Shown here piece after piece: positions 8,188 to 16,142 of a DNA stretch of 19,917 nucleotides; position 1 is the first letter of the stretch; each line of letters opens with the position of its first letter. The DNA is from Oscillospiraceae bacterium (GTDB taxonomy: Bacteria; Bacillota; Clostridia; Oscillospirales; CAG-272). The stretch covers positions 1 through 19,917 of the forward strand of contig SVRB01000016.1 of NCBI GenBank assembly GCA_015065045.1. Direction: 5' to 3'. The notes under the pieces are model-generated. The model made no database searches and was not told the origin of the DNA. It was given only the letters and a program-made list of their open reading frames with translations. The position numbers were made by a program, and so were the translations under genes.

Positions 8188-8715
8188 GTGTCCTATTTAC
8201 TATATTCAATATGCATTATTGCAGTAATAGCGATTGACCAGATCACAAAAATTATGGCTGTAAAATATTTGATGCCAATTCACACCTATCCTTTGTTGGA
8301 AAACGTATTCCATCTTACTTACGTTGAAAATAAAGGTGCTGCGTTTGGTATTTTGCAAAATCACAGATGGGTGTTTATGATTATATCTACTGTTGTGATG
8401 GCGGTTATAGTTTTTGTAATGTTTAAATACAAGAAGTTTTTACATCCGATTATAATGATTGGTCTCTCGTTTACTGTGGGGGGCGGAATCGGAAATATGA
8501 TCGACAGAACCATAAAAGGTTTTGTGGTTGATTTCTTTGATTTTACGTTGATCGATTTTGCTGTTTTTAATGTTGCCGATACATTTATTTGTATAGGAGT
8601 CGGACTCATATTTCTTGATGTACTGCTTGGAAAAAGTGATTATTCGTTCTTAGACGGAGAAAAGCAAATTCTTGATTCCGAAAAGGATAACAAAGATGAA
8701 ACTTATACCGACTGA
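8188..8715 (+). CDS. lspA: Prolipoprotein signal peptidase (signal peptidase II)
   Basis: LspA (175 residues) is a four-helix membrane aspartyl protease that cuts the signal peptide off diacylglyceryl-modified prolipoproteins. Family motifs in order: DQITKIMA near residue 15, YVENKGAAFGIL, GGGIGNMIDR, FVVDFFDF and FNVADTFICIG. The Asp residues of VVDF and NVAD are the catalytic pair by family knowledge. The C-terminal 25 residues form a charged cytosolic tail. The start is GTG 8188, about 8 bp after AAGGT; no in-frame ATG precedes the first conserved helix. The end overlaps the next gene by 20 bp, an arrangement kept in many Firmicutes (lspA followed by an RluD-family gene). Confidence 0.96.
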   Translation: MSYLLYSICIIAVIAIDQITKIMAVKYLMPIHTYPLLENVFHLTYVENKGAAFGILQNHRWVFMIISTVVMAVIVFVMFKYKKFLHPIIMIGLSFTVGGGIGNMIDRTIKGFVVDFFDFTLIDFAVFNVADTFICIGVGLIFLDVLLGKSDYSFLDGEKQILDSEKDNKDETYTD

Positions 8716-9598
8716 TGACAAAGATATCAACAAGCGTTTAGATGTATTTATGGCGGAACGTGGTAACATAACACGTTCCGCTTCTCAAAAACTACTGAAA
8801 GACGGACTTGTTAAGGTTAACGGTAACGTAATCGCCAAAAGCTACAAAACAAAGCTTGGCGATGTGGTCGAGTTTGATATTCCTGATGCAGTTGAATCAG
8901 AAAACGTTCCGCAAAATATAGATATAGATATTGTTTATGAAGATGAATATTTGCTAGTGGTTAACAAACCGCGCGGTATGGTTGTTCATCCTGCAGCGGG
9001 GAATCCCGATAATACGCTTGTGAATGCGCTATTATATCATTGCGGTGACTCGTTATCTGGAATAAACGGTGTTATAAGACCTGGTATAGTTCACAGAATC
9101 GACAAGGATACAAGCGGATTACTTGTTGTAGCAAAGAATGATATTGCTCACGTTTCACTCGCAGAACAGATAAAGTCGCATTCGTTCGACCGTTTTTACG
9201 AGGCTGTTTGTTGCGGTCGATTTAAAGAGATGACAGGAACTATCGATGCTCCTATCGGACGTCATCCTAAGGATAGAAAGAAGATGGCGATAGTGAGTGA
9301 CGGCAGATATGCAGTAACTCATTATGAGACTATAACCGAATTCGATGGATTTTCGCATATGAAGTTCAAGCTTGAAACGGGAAGAACTCACCAGATCAGA
9401 GTTCATACCTCGAGTAAGGGGCATCCTATTGTCGGTGATAGATTGTATGGCGCGAGAGATAAGCTTGGCATAGAAGGTCAATGTCTTCACGCTAAGACTA
9501 TTTCCTTTATTCATCCGATTACCAATAAACTAATGAGCTTCGACAGTGAGCTTCCGGATTATTTTAAAGCTATTTTGTCGAAACTAAGGACTAAATGA
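8696..9598 (+). CDS. RluD-family RNA pseudouridine synthase
   Basis: A 300-residue enzyme converting uridine to pseudouridine in RNA, probably 23S rRNA, of the RluA/RluC/RluD family (Bacillus subtilis YlyB type). Residues about 10-70 form an S4 RNA-binding domain (RLDVFMAERG, SASQKLLKDGLVKVNG). The catalytic domain carries VVNKPRGMVVHPAAGN, the signature HRIDKDTSGLLVVAK with the catalytic Asp at 136, and GRTHQIRVH. The ATG at 8696 has AAAGGA 9 bp upstream; an earlier in-frame TTG (8672) has no such site. It overlaps the end of lspA by 20 bp, so the two are probably translationally coupled. The exact target uridine cannot be read from sequence, so no symbol is given. Confidence 0.94.
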   Translation: MKLIPTDDKDINKRLDVFMAERGNITRSASQKLLKDGLVKVNGNVIAKSYKTKLGDVVEFDIPDAVESENVPQNIDIDIVYEDEYLLVVNKPRGMVVHPAAGNPDNTLVNALLYHCGDSLSGINGVIRPGIVHRIDKDTSGLLVVAKNDIAHVSLAEQIKSHSFDRFYEAVCCGRFKEMTGTIDAPIGRHPKDRKKMAIVSDGRYAVTHYETITEFDGFSHMKFKLETGRTHQIRVHTSSKGHPIVGDRLYGARDKLGIEGQCLHAKTISFIHPITNKLMSFDSELPDYFKAILSKLRTK

Positions 9599-9599
9599 T

Positions 9600-10454
9600 A
9601 TGAATTCGTTTGAATTAAGCAAGAATGCTTTTTCCAAAATTATGATCGTTTCGGATTTTGATGGAACGTTGCGTTCTGACAACGGAAGTATTTCTGAGAA
9701 AAACATTGATGCTATAAAAAGGTTTACAGATCGCGGGGGCAAGTTTATGATCGCTTCCGGTAGAGCTGAATTTGTTCTTGACTCGATATCGCCGATTGCA
9801 AAAACTTTAGTGAACGTTCCTTGTATTTTATCAAACGGTAGCTATTTGTATGATTATAAATCGCGTAAGAGATCTTACGAAAAATGTCTTGAGCCTGATA
9901 ATATAAGGGAAGTATTATATATGATCAGGGATATCGCTCCTGAGGCAGGTATTCGAATTGTCAGAGGTGAGGAGTATCTTACACCTGATGAAAATGAAGA
10001 GATAAAAAAGCAGATCGCTACCGGTTTTATGGAAAACGTTAGAGTATATACTTTTGATGATATACCCGTTGATAAAATAAACAAGATAACGATATGCGTC
10101 AATGACGAGAAGGCAACGGAGATAAGAAAAGCACTCGAAGCGAAATATTCCGATTGCTTTGAAATCTATATGTCTTGGAAAACAGTATTAGAAATTCAGG
10201 CAAAGGGTATTTCCAAAGGCGCTATGCTTGAATTTGTTCGTCAGAAGTATATCGAGAACGGTGATGATGTAACCATTTACGCTGTCGGAGATTACGAGAA
10301 TGATATTGATATGATGAAAAAAGCGGACTATGCTTGTTGTCCGTCTAATTCTCTTGATATTGTAAAAAATATATGCGATATTTACCTTTGTTCAAACAAC
10401 GAGGGTGCTATTGCAGATTTAATAAACAAAATAGAAAACGGTTTAGTTAAATAA
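9600..10454 (+). CDS. Cof-type HAD-superfamily hydrolase
   Basis: A 284-residue haloacid-dehalogenase-superfamily phosphatase of the Cof/IIB type, which usually dephosphorylates small sugar or cofactor phosphates; the substrate here is unknown. Motif I is DFDGT at residues 19-23 (D19 nucleophile, D21 acid/base). The motif II region is MIASGR, the motif III lysine is probably in the segment ISKGAML, and motif IV is GDYENDIDM at 230-238. The middle (about 85-190) fits the type IIB cap. The gene starts one base after the pseudouridine synthase stop, with AAGGA inside that upstream gene. It is read with its neighbours in the tRNA/RNA-processing run. Confidence 0.92.
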   Translation: MNSFELSKNAFSKIMIVSDFDGTLRSDNGSISEKNIDAIKRFTDRGGKFMIASGRAEFVLDSISPIAKTLVNVPCILSNGSYLYDYKSRKRSYEKCLEPDNIREVLYMIRDIAPEAGIRIVRGEEYLTPDENEEIKKQIATGFMENVRVYTFDDIPVDKINKITICVNDEKATEIRKALEAKYSDCFEIYMSWKTVLEIQAKGISKGAMLEFVRQKYIENGDDVTIYAVGDYENDIDMMKKADYACCPSNSLDIVKNICDIYLCSNNEGAIADLINKIENGLVK

Positions 10455-10491
10455 TTCCATTCGCCTCCATTCAGGCAGAAAGGTTGACAAA

Positions 10492-12423
10492 ATGAAAGAA
10501 AAGTTTTATATCACAACAGCGATAGCTTATGCATCAAGAAAGCCTCATATAGGCAACACATACGAAGTAATACTTACTGATGCTATAGCGCGCTATAAGA
10601 GACAGCAGGGATTTGACGTGTTCTTTTTGACAGGAACCGATGAGCACGGTCAGAAGATTGAAAACTGCGCAAACGAAGCAGGAATTGCACCACAGGAATA
10701 CGTTGACGGCGTTGCAGGTACAATCAAGAATATATGGGATCTTATGAACACAAGTTATGATAAGTTTATAAGAACTACAGATGATTATCACGAAAAGGTT
10801 GTAAGTCATATATTCAACAAGCTTTACGAAAAAGGTGATATATATAAGAATGAATACGAAGGATGGTATTGTGTTCCTTGTGAATCATTCTTTACAGAAA
10901 CACAGGCTGTTGACGGTAAATGTCCCGACTGTGGCAGAGAACTTAAAAGAACCAAGGAAGAAGCTTACTTCTTCAGAATGAGTGCGTATGCTGACAAACT
11001 TATGAAGTACATCGATGAGCATCCTGAGTTCATTGAGCCCGAATCTCGCAAGAAGGAAATGGTAAATAACTTCCTTAAGGCAGGCTTACAGGATCTTTGT
11101 GTTTCGAGAACTTCGTTTAAGTGGGGTGTTCCCGTTGATTTTGATCCTAAGCATGTAATTTACGTTTGGATCGACGCTTTGTCAAACTATATTACTGCTC
11201 TTGGTTATGATGTAGATGAGCAGGGAGAATTGTTCCAGAAATATTGGCCGGCTGACGTTCATATAATCGGTAAGGATATTCTCAGATTCCATACGATTTA
11301 TTGGCCTATTATGCTTATGGCGCTTGACGTTGAATTGCCTAAGAAGGTGTTCGGTCATCCTTGGCTTAACTTTGGAACCGATAAGATGAGTAAGTCTAAG
11401 GGTAACGTTATATATGCTGATGATTTAGTTGAAATGTTCGGTGTTGACGCTGTAAGACATTACTGTCTTGCTGAAATGCCTTACGGTTCTGATGGTAGTA
11501 TTTCTTATGAAAATATAATTGCTCGCTATAACAGCGACCTCGCAAACAACTTGGGTAACCTTGTAAACAGAACGATCGCTATGACAAAGAAATATTTTGA
11601 CGGCATTGTTCCTACACCTGATTCAGTTATAGAAGATGTTGATGTTGAACTTAAGAATGCTTGCAGCGAGGCTGTAAAAAAGGTAAAAGAGAATATGGAT
11701 ACCTATCATATTGCAGATGCGTCTGATTGTGTATTTAATCTTCTTCGCCGCGCAAATAAGTATATCGACGAGACTACACCTTGGGTTTTGGCTAAAGATG
11801 AGGCTAATAAGGCAAGACTCGGCACGGTTATGTATAACTTGCTTGAAACTATAAGAATAGCTTCCGTTTTGCTTAATCCTTTCCTTACAGAAACAAGCGA
11901 AAAGATATTCAAGTTTATCAATACAGACGTTACAGATTATGAATCTGTATTAACTTTCGGTAACCTTGTATCCGGTAGAGAAGTTGGAGAAGCATCCGTT
12001 CTCTTTGAGCGTATAGACGAAAAGAAGCTTCTTGAAGAAATTGAAGCTAAGAAAAAAGCTTCAGAAGAAAAAGTTATTGAAAAGCCTGCAGACGCAAACG
12101 TTTGCGAGATCGCTTTTGATGACTTTATGAAAGTAGAACTTCGTTGTGCTCAGGTTATTGCTTGTGAACCCGTTCCGAAAGCTAAAAAGCTTTTGAAGCT
12201 TCAGCTTGATTTGGGATATGAAAAGAGACAGGTTGTATCAGGTATTGCAAAGTTCTACAAACCCGAAGATCTTATCGGTAAGAAGGTAGCATTGGTTGCA
12301 AACCTCAAGCCTGCTGTACTTTGCGGTGTTGAAAGCAACGGTATGATTCTCGCATCAGGAGAAGAAGATGTAAAAGTTATTTTCCTTGATCCTACAACAG
12401 AAAACGGCGCGAGAATAAGATAA
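10492..12423 (+). CDS. metG: Methionyl-tRNA synthetase with C-terminal tRNA-binding domain
   Basis: MetRS (643 residues) charges tRNA-Met, including initiator tRNA. The first class I signature is PHIGN (18-22), with Asn in place of the last His of HIGH, a form I recall from other Clostridia. The zinc knuckle has Cys 127/130/144/147. KMSKS is at 298-302, followed by KGNVI. The anticodon-binding helical domain spans about 365-510. A Lys/Glu-rich linker leads to a fused Trbp111-like tRNA-binding domain from about 541 (DFMKVELRCAQVI, VVSGIAKFY, NLKPAVLCGVESNGMILA), which usually promotes dimerisation and tRNA affinity. An AAAGG site lies before the ATG. tatD follows 17 bp later, the common metG-tatD pair of Firmicutes. 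Confidence 0.97.
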   Translation: MKEKFYITTAIAYASRKPHIGNTYEVILTDAIARYKRQQGFDVFFLTGTDEHGQKIENCANEAGIAPQEYVDGVAGTIKNIWDLMNTSYDKFIRTTDDYHEKVVSHIFNKLYEKGDIYKNEYEGWYCVPCESFFTETQAVDGKCPDCGRELKRTKEEAYFFRMSAYADKLMKYIDEHPEFIEPESRKKEMVNNFLKAGLQDLCVSRTSFKWGVPVDFDPKHVIYVWIDALSNYITALGYDVDEQGELFQKYWPADVHIIGKDILRFHTIYWPIMLMALDVELPKKVFGHPWLNFGTDKMSKSKGNVIYADDLVEMFGVDAVRHYCLAEMPYGSDGSISYENIIARYNSDLANNLGNLVNRTIAMTKKYFDGIVPTPDSVIEDVDVELKNACSEAVKKVKENMDTYHIADASDCVFNLLRRANKYIDETTPWVLAKDEANKARLGTVMYNLLETIRIASVLLNPFLTETSEKIFKFINTDVTDYESVLTFGNLVSGREVGEASVLFERIDEKKLLEEIEAKKKASEEKVIEKPADANVCEIAFDDFMKVELRCAQVIACEPVPKAKKLLKLQLDLGYEKRQVVSGIAKFYKPEDLIGKKVALVANLKPAVLCGVESNGMILASGEEDVKVIFLDPTTENGARIR

Positions 12424-12440
12424 CTTTATAGGAATATATA

Positions 12441-13223
12441 ATGGAACAGATTATTTTTGATGCTCACGCGCATTATAATGATGATTTATATTCAGAAGCT
12501 GAGCGTAATGAAGTAATTGAATACGTGTTTGAAAACGGCGTTAAGTTTATTCTTAACGCCGGTACAAATATACAGACATCCAAGGAAAGTATTGCTTTAG
12601 CTGAGAAATACAAAGGAATTTATGCAGGCGTAGGATTTTATCCTCATGATTGCATAAACATAACCGATGAAAAAGAAGCTTTGGACACTCTTGATACACT
12701 GACTAAACATCCAAAGGTTGTTTCTATTGCAGAGATCGGACTTGATTATCATTATGATGATACCCCGAGAGATATCCAGAAAAAGTGGTTTGAGCTTCAG
12801 CTTGATTTAGCAAAACAAAAGGATATGCCCGTTTGTATACATGATAGGGAAGCGCACGGTGACGTTGTGGAAATCCTGAAAAGACATAAGGGCGTAAAGG
12901 GAATGTTGCACAGCTTCAGCGGAAGCAGAGAAACTGCCGAAGAACTGTTGAAATTAGGATTCTATATATCCGTATCGGGCGTTGTAACGTTCAAAAATGC
13001 AGTTAAGCTTGTTGAGGTGGTAGAAACCCTTCCTCTTGATAGAATGCTGATAGAAACGGATACACCGTATCTCTCGCCCGTACCACGCAGAGGACAGAAA
13101 AATAATTCTGCAAACCTCATGTACACAGCAGCGAAGATAGCAGAGATCAAAAATATGTCTATCGAAGAAATTTGTAATATAACAAGACAAAATGCGTGCA
13201 GACTTTTTGGTATAGAAGAATAA
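12441..13223 (+). CDS. TatD-family metal-dependent deoxyribonuclease
   Basis: A 260-residue TatD-family hydrolase with a TIM barrel and two metal ions; family members are 3'-5' exonucleases acting on DNA or RNA ends. Visible metal ligands are H9 and H11 in FDAHAHYND, the Glu of AEIGLDYHYDD, the His of CIHDREAHGD, the His of LHSFSGS, and the Asp of IETDTPYLSP. RRGQKNNSANL near the C-terminus is also typical. Length is normal. A short AGGA site precedes the ATG. It is the last gene of the plus-strand run, immediately followed by a strong terminator. The family call is firm; the physiological substrate is not known. Confidence 0.95.
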   Translation: MEQIIFDAHAHYNDDLYSEAERNEVIEYVFENGVKFILNAGTNIQTSKESIALAEKYKGIYAGVGFYPHDCINITDEKEALDTLDTLTKHPKVVSIAEIGLDYHYDDTPRDIQKKWFELQLDLAKQKDMPVCIHDREAHGDVVEILKRHKGVKGMLHSFSGSRETAEELLKLGFYISVSGVVTFKNAVKLVEVVETLPLDRMLIETDTPYLSPVPRRGQKNNSANLMYTAAKIAEIKNMSIEEICNITRQNACRLFGIEE

Positions 13224-13227
13224 AATT

Positions 13228-13261
13228 AAAGTACCACTTCACATTGAAGTGGTACTTTTTT
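13228..13261. terminator. Strong bidirectional intrinsic terminator
   Basis: GTACCACTTC (13231-13240), a 5-base loop and GAAGTGGTAC (13246-13255), extended by AAA/TTT to 13 bp and followed by six T on the plus strand. On the minus strand the hairpin is followed by CTTTAATTTTATTC, also U-rich in RNA. It therefore ends both the tatD operon and the converging minus-strand membrane-protein gene. Confidence 0.93.
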
Positions 13262-13279
13262 GTTTAAAAGATTATTTTT

Positions 13280-13705
13280 TTATTTTATGTCTTTTTTATA
13301 AAATTTATTTAATAGCTTGTTTGTTTTTCTGTTCTTGGAAATATCACCATTCATAAAGAAATATCTTTTTTGGTTTGTAGGATAAGAGATGTTATAGTGT
13401 GGTGGACCCTCAACACCGCCTCCCCAAGCCCCTTTGCGTGTTATGTTTCTTATGTAGTTCCATTTTATTTCTTCTTTTAGACCCAAGAGGTACACAATTA
13501 TGACACTGTCGTTTGAAAAAATATAGTATATGGGAGATATAAGGCACCCGAACAGAAAAACAAGAGCAAAAATTGCAAATCCTATAGCCAACCCAAATTC
13601 ATTATTATTTATACTTGATGCAGAAAATATAATAAAAATTACAAACAGGGAAATAGGAAGAAAAACATGTGTGTTAATAGCGATGTGTTTTTTGTTGTTA
13701 TTCAT
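13280..13705 (-). CDS. Small two-helix membrane protein, unknown function
   Basis: A 141-residue protein I do not recognise by name. After a short Lys/His N-terminus it has two hydrophobic helices (about 13-31 and 37-62), then a soluble tail. The tail starts IFSNDSVIIVYLLGLKEEI and continues KWNYIRNI, a strand pattern resembling small bacterial PH-like domains that follow paired helices; this likeness is weak. A glycine-rich patch WGGGVEGP sits at about residue 93-100. The start codon has only a weak AAAG site. It lies 24 bp downstream of the 320-residue gene on the same strand and is probably cotranscribed with it. It ends at the shared terminator. It could be an accessory or immunity-type membrane protein, but that is a guess. 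Confidence 0.72.
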   Translation of the reverse strand: MNNNKKHIAINTHVFLPISLFVIFIIFSASSINNNEFGLAIGFAIFALVFLFGCLISPIYYIFSNDSVIIVYLLGLKEEIKWNYIRNITRKGAWGGGVEGPPHYNISYPTNQKRYFFMNGDISKNRKTNKLLNKFYKKDIK

Positions 13706-13729
13706 ATACGTACTAACTTTCTATATTAT

Positions 13730-14692
13730 TTATGTGAATTGTTCAACAATTCTTCTTTCCAATGTATCCACATCTTCAAACGTATAGATCGTATACAGCA
13801 TATTTTCGTATTCTTTTCCTCTTTTGCGTTTTTGTTCAATAAAACGCATCGGTTTTCCATTTTTAGAAACGGGCCATTCGCCGCCCTGAATCCAACGGGG
13901 GTATTTTGCGCCTTCGATATGGAATTCTTTTTTTATCAAATCTTTGATTTGTTTTTTTCTCTTTGTTTTTGGAAGTGTTTCCGGTACTTGTTCTATTATT
14001 GCTTCAATAATTCCTGCCTCTTCAACTTCATGTCCTTCGATATATTCAGGGCAAACATCCATTATAAAAGAAGCTTTTTCGTGAAGAGATTCATCTTTTT
14101 CTATAGTCTCATCGGGATAAAACTCCTTCATAAGTCGACATAACCAAGATTGAATGTTTACATATGTCCATAGTTTGTTACGCCTTTTAATGTGTGAATA
14201 GACAGTTTTTACCTTGTAGGGAACGTCTTGAACTGTACTATGTTTCTTCTCGAATAAATCTTTTACACCTTCGCACATATATTGTACATACGAGGGTTTG
14301 TATTCGCTTGGGTTATCCAATACGCTTTTATAGTTGTATAAATAAAGGTTTATATCATCAGTAAACAGTTCTGATTTGACTTCTCTGGTGAATCGTATTG
14401 CTTTATCGTCAAGCTCGCAGAGTAGATCAACAAGCTTTTTTGCCCGATCGATATCTACAGCTTCGCACAAGTTTTTATATGCTGCATATATTTCGTCTTG
14501 TTTTGATTGAGGAAGATTTTTTAAGAAATAATCTATATTTACTTGAACCGAATCAAGTATGGTTTTATCTTGCGGAATCATGCTTTGCAACCAATCTAAC
14601 ACCTGTGGATTTGATTCGAACCATACATAAAAAGCATCAGGAGCAACCTTTCCTTCAATAAACTCGATGATTTTCACTTTATAATTTTCCAT
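13730..14692 (-). CDS. Hypothetical soluble protein with C-terminal WIQGGEWP motif
   Basis: A 320-residue protein without signal peptide or membrane helix. The N-terminal ~120 residues are helical and acidic (YKVKIIEFIEGKVAPDAFYV at the start). Residues about 120-250 are helical with many Lys/Glu. A final ~70-residue part holds YPRWIQGGEWPVSKNGKP and MRFIEQ, then a closing TLERRIVEQFT. Trp-x-Gln...Glu-Trp-Pro...Gly-Lys-Pro with a late Phe and Gln occurs, from memory, at the ends of uncharacterised Firmicute proteins that sit in variable gene clusters, some thought to be toxin-immunity factors; I cannot confirm this. It has its own promoter and an AAAGGCGG ribosome site, and shares that leader with the gene at 17055-17795. 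It is certainly coding; the function is open. Confidence 0.8.
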   Translation of the reverse strand: MENYKVKIIEFIEGKVAPDAFYVWFESNPQVLDWLQSMIPQDKTILDSVQVNIDYFLKNLPQSKQDEIYAAYKNLCEAVDIDRAKKLVDLLCELDDKAIRFTREVKSELFTDDINLYLYNYKSVLDNPSEYKPSYVQYMCEGVKDLFEKKHSTVQDVPYKVKTVYSHIKRRNKLWTYVNIQSWLCRLMKEFYPDETIEKDESLHEKASFIMDVCPEYIEGHEVEEAGIIEAIIEQVPETLPKTKRKKQIKDLIKKEFHIEGAKYPRWIQGGEWPVSKNGKPMRFIEQKRKRGKEYENMLYTIYTFEDVDTLERRIVEQFT

Positions 14693-14698
14693 ATTGCT

Positions 14699-14723
14699 AC
14701 CGCCTTTCTTTGACTTTATTATA
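14699..14723 (-). repeat. Shared -10/leader module, copy 1
   Basis: The block from the -10 box to the ribosome binding site is nearly identical to 17802-17825 upstream of the other minus-strand accessory gene. It is 25 versus 24 bases, with one indel and one or two substitutions (TATAATAAAG...GAAAGGCGGT in both). The coding sequences that follow are unrelated. Confidence 0.7.
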
Positions 14724-14747
14724 CAACATTTTTAGAAATATTGTCAA
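14718..14747 (-). promoter_or_regulatory. Sigma-A promoter of the 320-residue hypothetical gene
   Basis: On the minus strand: TTGACA (plus coordinates 14742-14747), an 18-bp spacer and TATAAT (14718-14723). Both boxes match consensus. The start codon is at 14692, leaving a short leader of about 20 bases that carries AAAGGCGG. Confidence 0.85.
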
Positions 14748-14772
14748 CAAAAAACAGCTTTTTGAACGCTAT

Positions 14773-14835
14773 AATCAATTTAACGAGAATATAATATCCC
14801 CCATAGTAAACATGGGGGATAAGCTTAAATTGATT
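14773..14835 (-). terminator. Two-part inverted repeat, probable terminator of the sigma-partner gene
   Basis: The inner stem TATCCCCCAT (14795-14804)/ATGGGGGATA (14812-14821) has a 7-base loop. An outer 11-bp stem, AATCAATTTAA (14773-14783)/TTAAATTGATT (14825-14835), includes the first base of the upstream gene's stop codon. There is no clean T-tract right after the inner stem; a run of six T appears further on in the minus-strand sense (14751-14757 region). It probably ends the sigma/membrane-protein transcript before the next promoter. Confidence 0.5.
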
Positions 14836-16142
14836 TAATGTTTTTGTGCTTGGATTTGAAAATAAGCATCTAATCCGCTTACCTTTATTGCGGGTACATA
14901 TGTTTTGGCATATATCTTAATGCCGGATTCCTGATCGTGGTCGCGAACATATTTATAGAAAGCGTAGAAGGGAATATATATTTTTCGATCTCTATCGCGT
15001 ACATACTCTACTTCAACAAAGTCATAATCACTAAAATCAACTTCAGGTTGAGCAGCCATACAAAGCGGGCAAGAATGTCCACCGAAAACATAACCTTTTT
15101 CAAGTAGTTCTTCTGCTGCTTCTAAAGATATCATTTTACCCTTGGTGTTGACCTTAAAATACTTATCCCAGTCCTTTGCGGCTTCTTGAAGTGAAAATTC
15201 ACGCAAGAACCCTTCATCTTTAGATTCCTCCCAATCAAAGGTTAATGATATAAATTCTGATGTCATAGGTGATTCAGAAAAATTTGAAGGAAAAATAGTT
15301 TTCTCGGGAGTATATAGATAGATTTTAAGTGTTTCTAACTGATCATATCTATATTCTCGATAGATTTTGATGTCGGTATACTTTTTGTTAAAAAAAGAAC
15401 ATATGTATTGTATGGTATCTTTTAGTTTTATTTTTATCTCCTCATCGGTGTCAGATTCTAATACCGAAACAAAATTTCCGTTAATTTTCAATCTATCTGT
15501 GTCAGCATCGAGAGTATAATATCTTAGTTTTAACAAATTGTCTAATTCGACAAAACTAAGTATTTTACTTTTTTGGAATATTTCTACTCGGTAAAAAAAT
15601 TCCCCCTTGTATCTCTCTGTTTTTTCAATTTCATAATATGTATTACTAAAACCTGAAAATAATTCTGCTTTTTCTGAATATTTGTTTATAAATTTTTCCA
15701 GTCTTTTTTTAGAAGGAAGGGAATTATTTACCTTGTAGATAGGCAAATATTCCGTCTCGGGTAATGGAGTAATATATAGATATTCAGGGTCAATTGTATG
15801 GATTTCCTCGTATTGATTTGTGCCCCAATAATCATTTGTTGAATCAATAAGTTCGGCAATCTCATCAGCACTTAAGACAACTTCACTTACATTTGAATCC
15901 ATTACCGGAGACCAGGGTTCTCCGTTTGGTAAATATGGCACTATACCGGAAGATGTATTTAATAACATCGGGAAGATAATCATACCGAATATTAGCGTAA
16001 AACATGCAGCAATTGCACCAAAACGTAATATGCTTTTTCTTTTTGCTTTGTTTTGTCTTAAAACATCTTTTTGCTTTGTATAATCTTCGATTAAGTTTGA
16101 ATCAATATGATTTAGACCTTCGTTCCAATCTCTTTTTTTCAT
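14835..16142 (-). CDS. Single-pass membrane partner of ECF sigma factor (putative anti-sigma/regulator)
   Basis: A 435-residue protein with a charged cytosolic N-terminus (1-38), one transmembrane helix (about 39-61) and a large outer-side region. The topology and the 4-bp ATGA overlap with the upstream ECF sigma gene fit an anti-sigma factor or sigma-linked sensor, but the cytosolic part is short and shows no clear HxxxCxxC zinc anti-sigma motif. The final ~82 residues form a distinct block: GGHSCPLCMAAQPEVDF (C358 and C361), an aromatic stretch YIPFYAFYKYV, then YAKTYVPAIKVSGLDAYF. I recall such tails in many ruminococcal proteins of unknown function beside sigma factors. The middle (about 120-330) is a mixed, Tyr/Lys-rich region I cannot assign. 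The role is inferred from context. Confidence 0.8.
   Translation of the reverse strand: MKKRDWNEGLNHIDSNLIEDYTKQKDVLRQNKAKRKSILRFGAIAACFTLIFGMIIFPMLLNTSSGIVPYLPNGEPWSPVMDSNVSEVVLSADEIAELIDSTNDYWGTNQYEEIHTIDPEYLYITPLPETEYLPIYKVNNSLPSKKRLEKFINKYSEKAELFSGFSNTYYEIEKTERYKGEFFYRVEIFQKSKILSFVELDNLLKLRYYTLDADTDRLKINGNFVSVLESDTDEEIKIKLKDTIQYICSFFNKKYTDIKIYREYRYDQLETLKIYLYTPEKTIFPSNFSESPMTSEFISLTFDWEESKDEGFLREFSLQEAAKDWDKYFKVNTKGKMISLEAAEELLEKGYVFGGHSCPLCMAAQPEVDFSDYDFVEVEYVRDRDRKIYIPFYAFYKYVRDHDQESGIKIYAKTYVPAIKVSGLDAYFQIQAQKH

Noticed and set aside
8672..8695. TTG start for the pseudouridine synthase at 8672
   Set aside because: No ribosome site in front of it, while ATG 8696 has AAAGGA at 9 bp.
13667..14143. 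Plus-strand open frame of 158 codons opposite the 320-residue gene
   Set aside because: Phe/Tyr-rich composition is typical of an antisense shadow; the minus-strand gene has promoter, ribosome site and plausible protein sequence.
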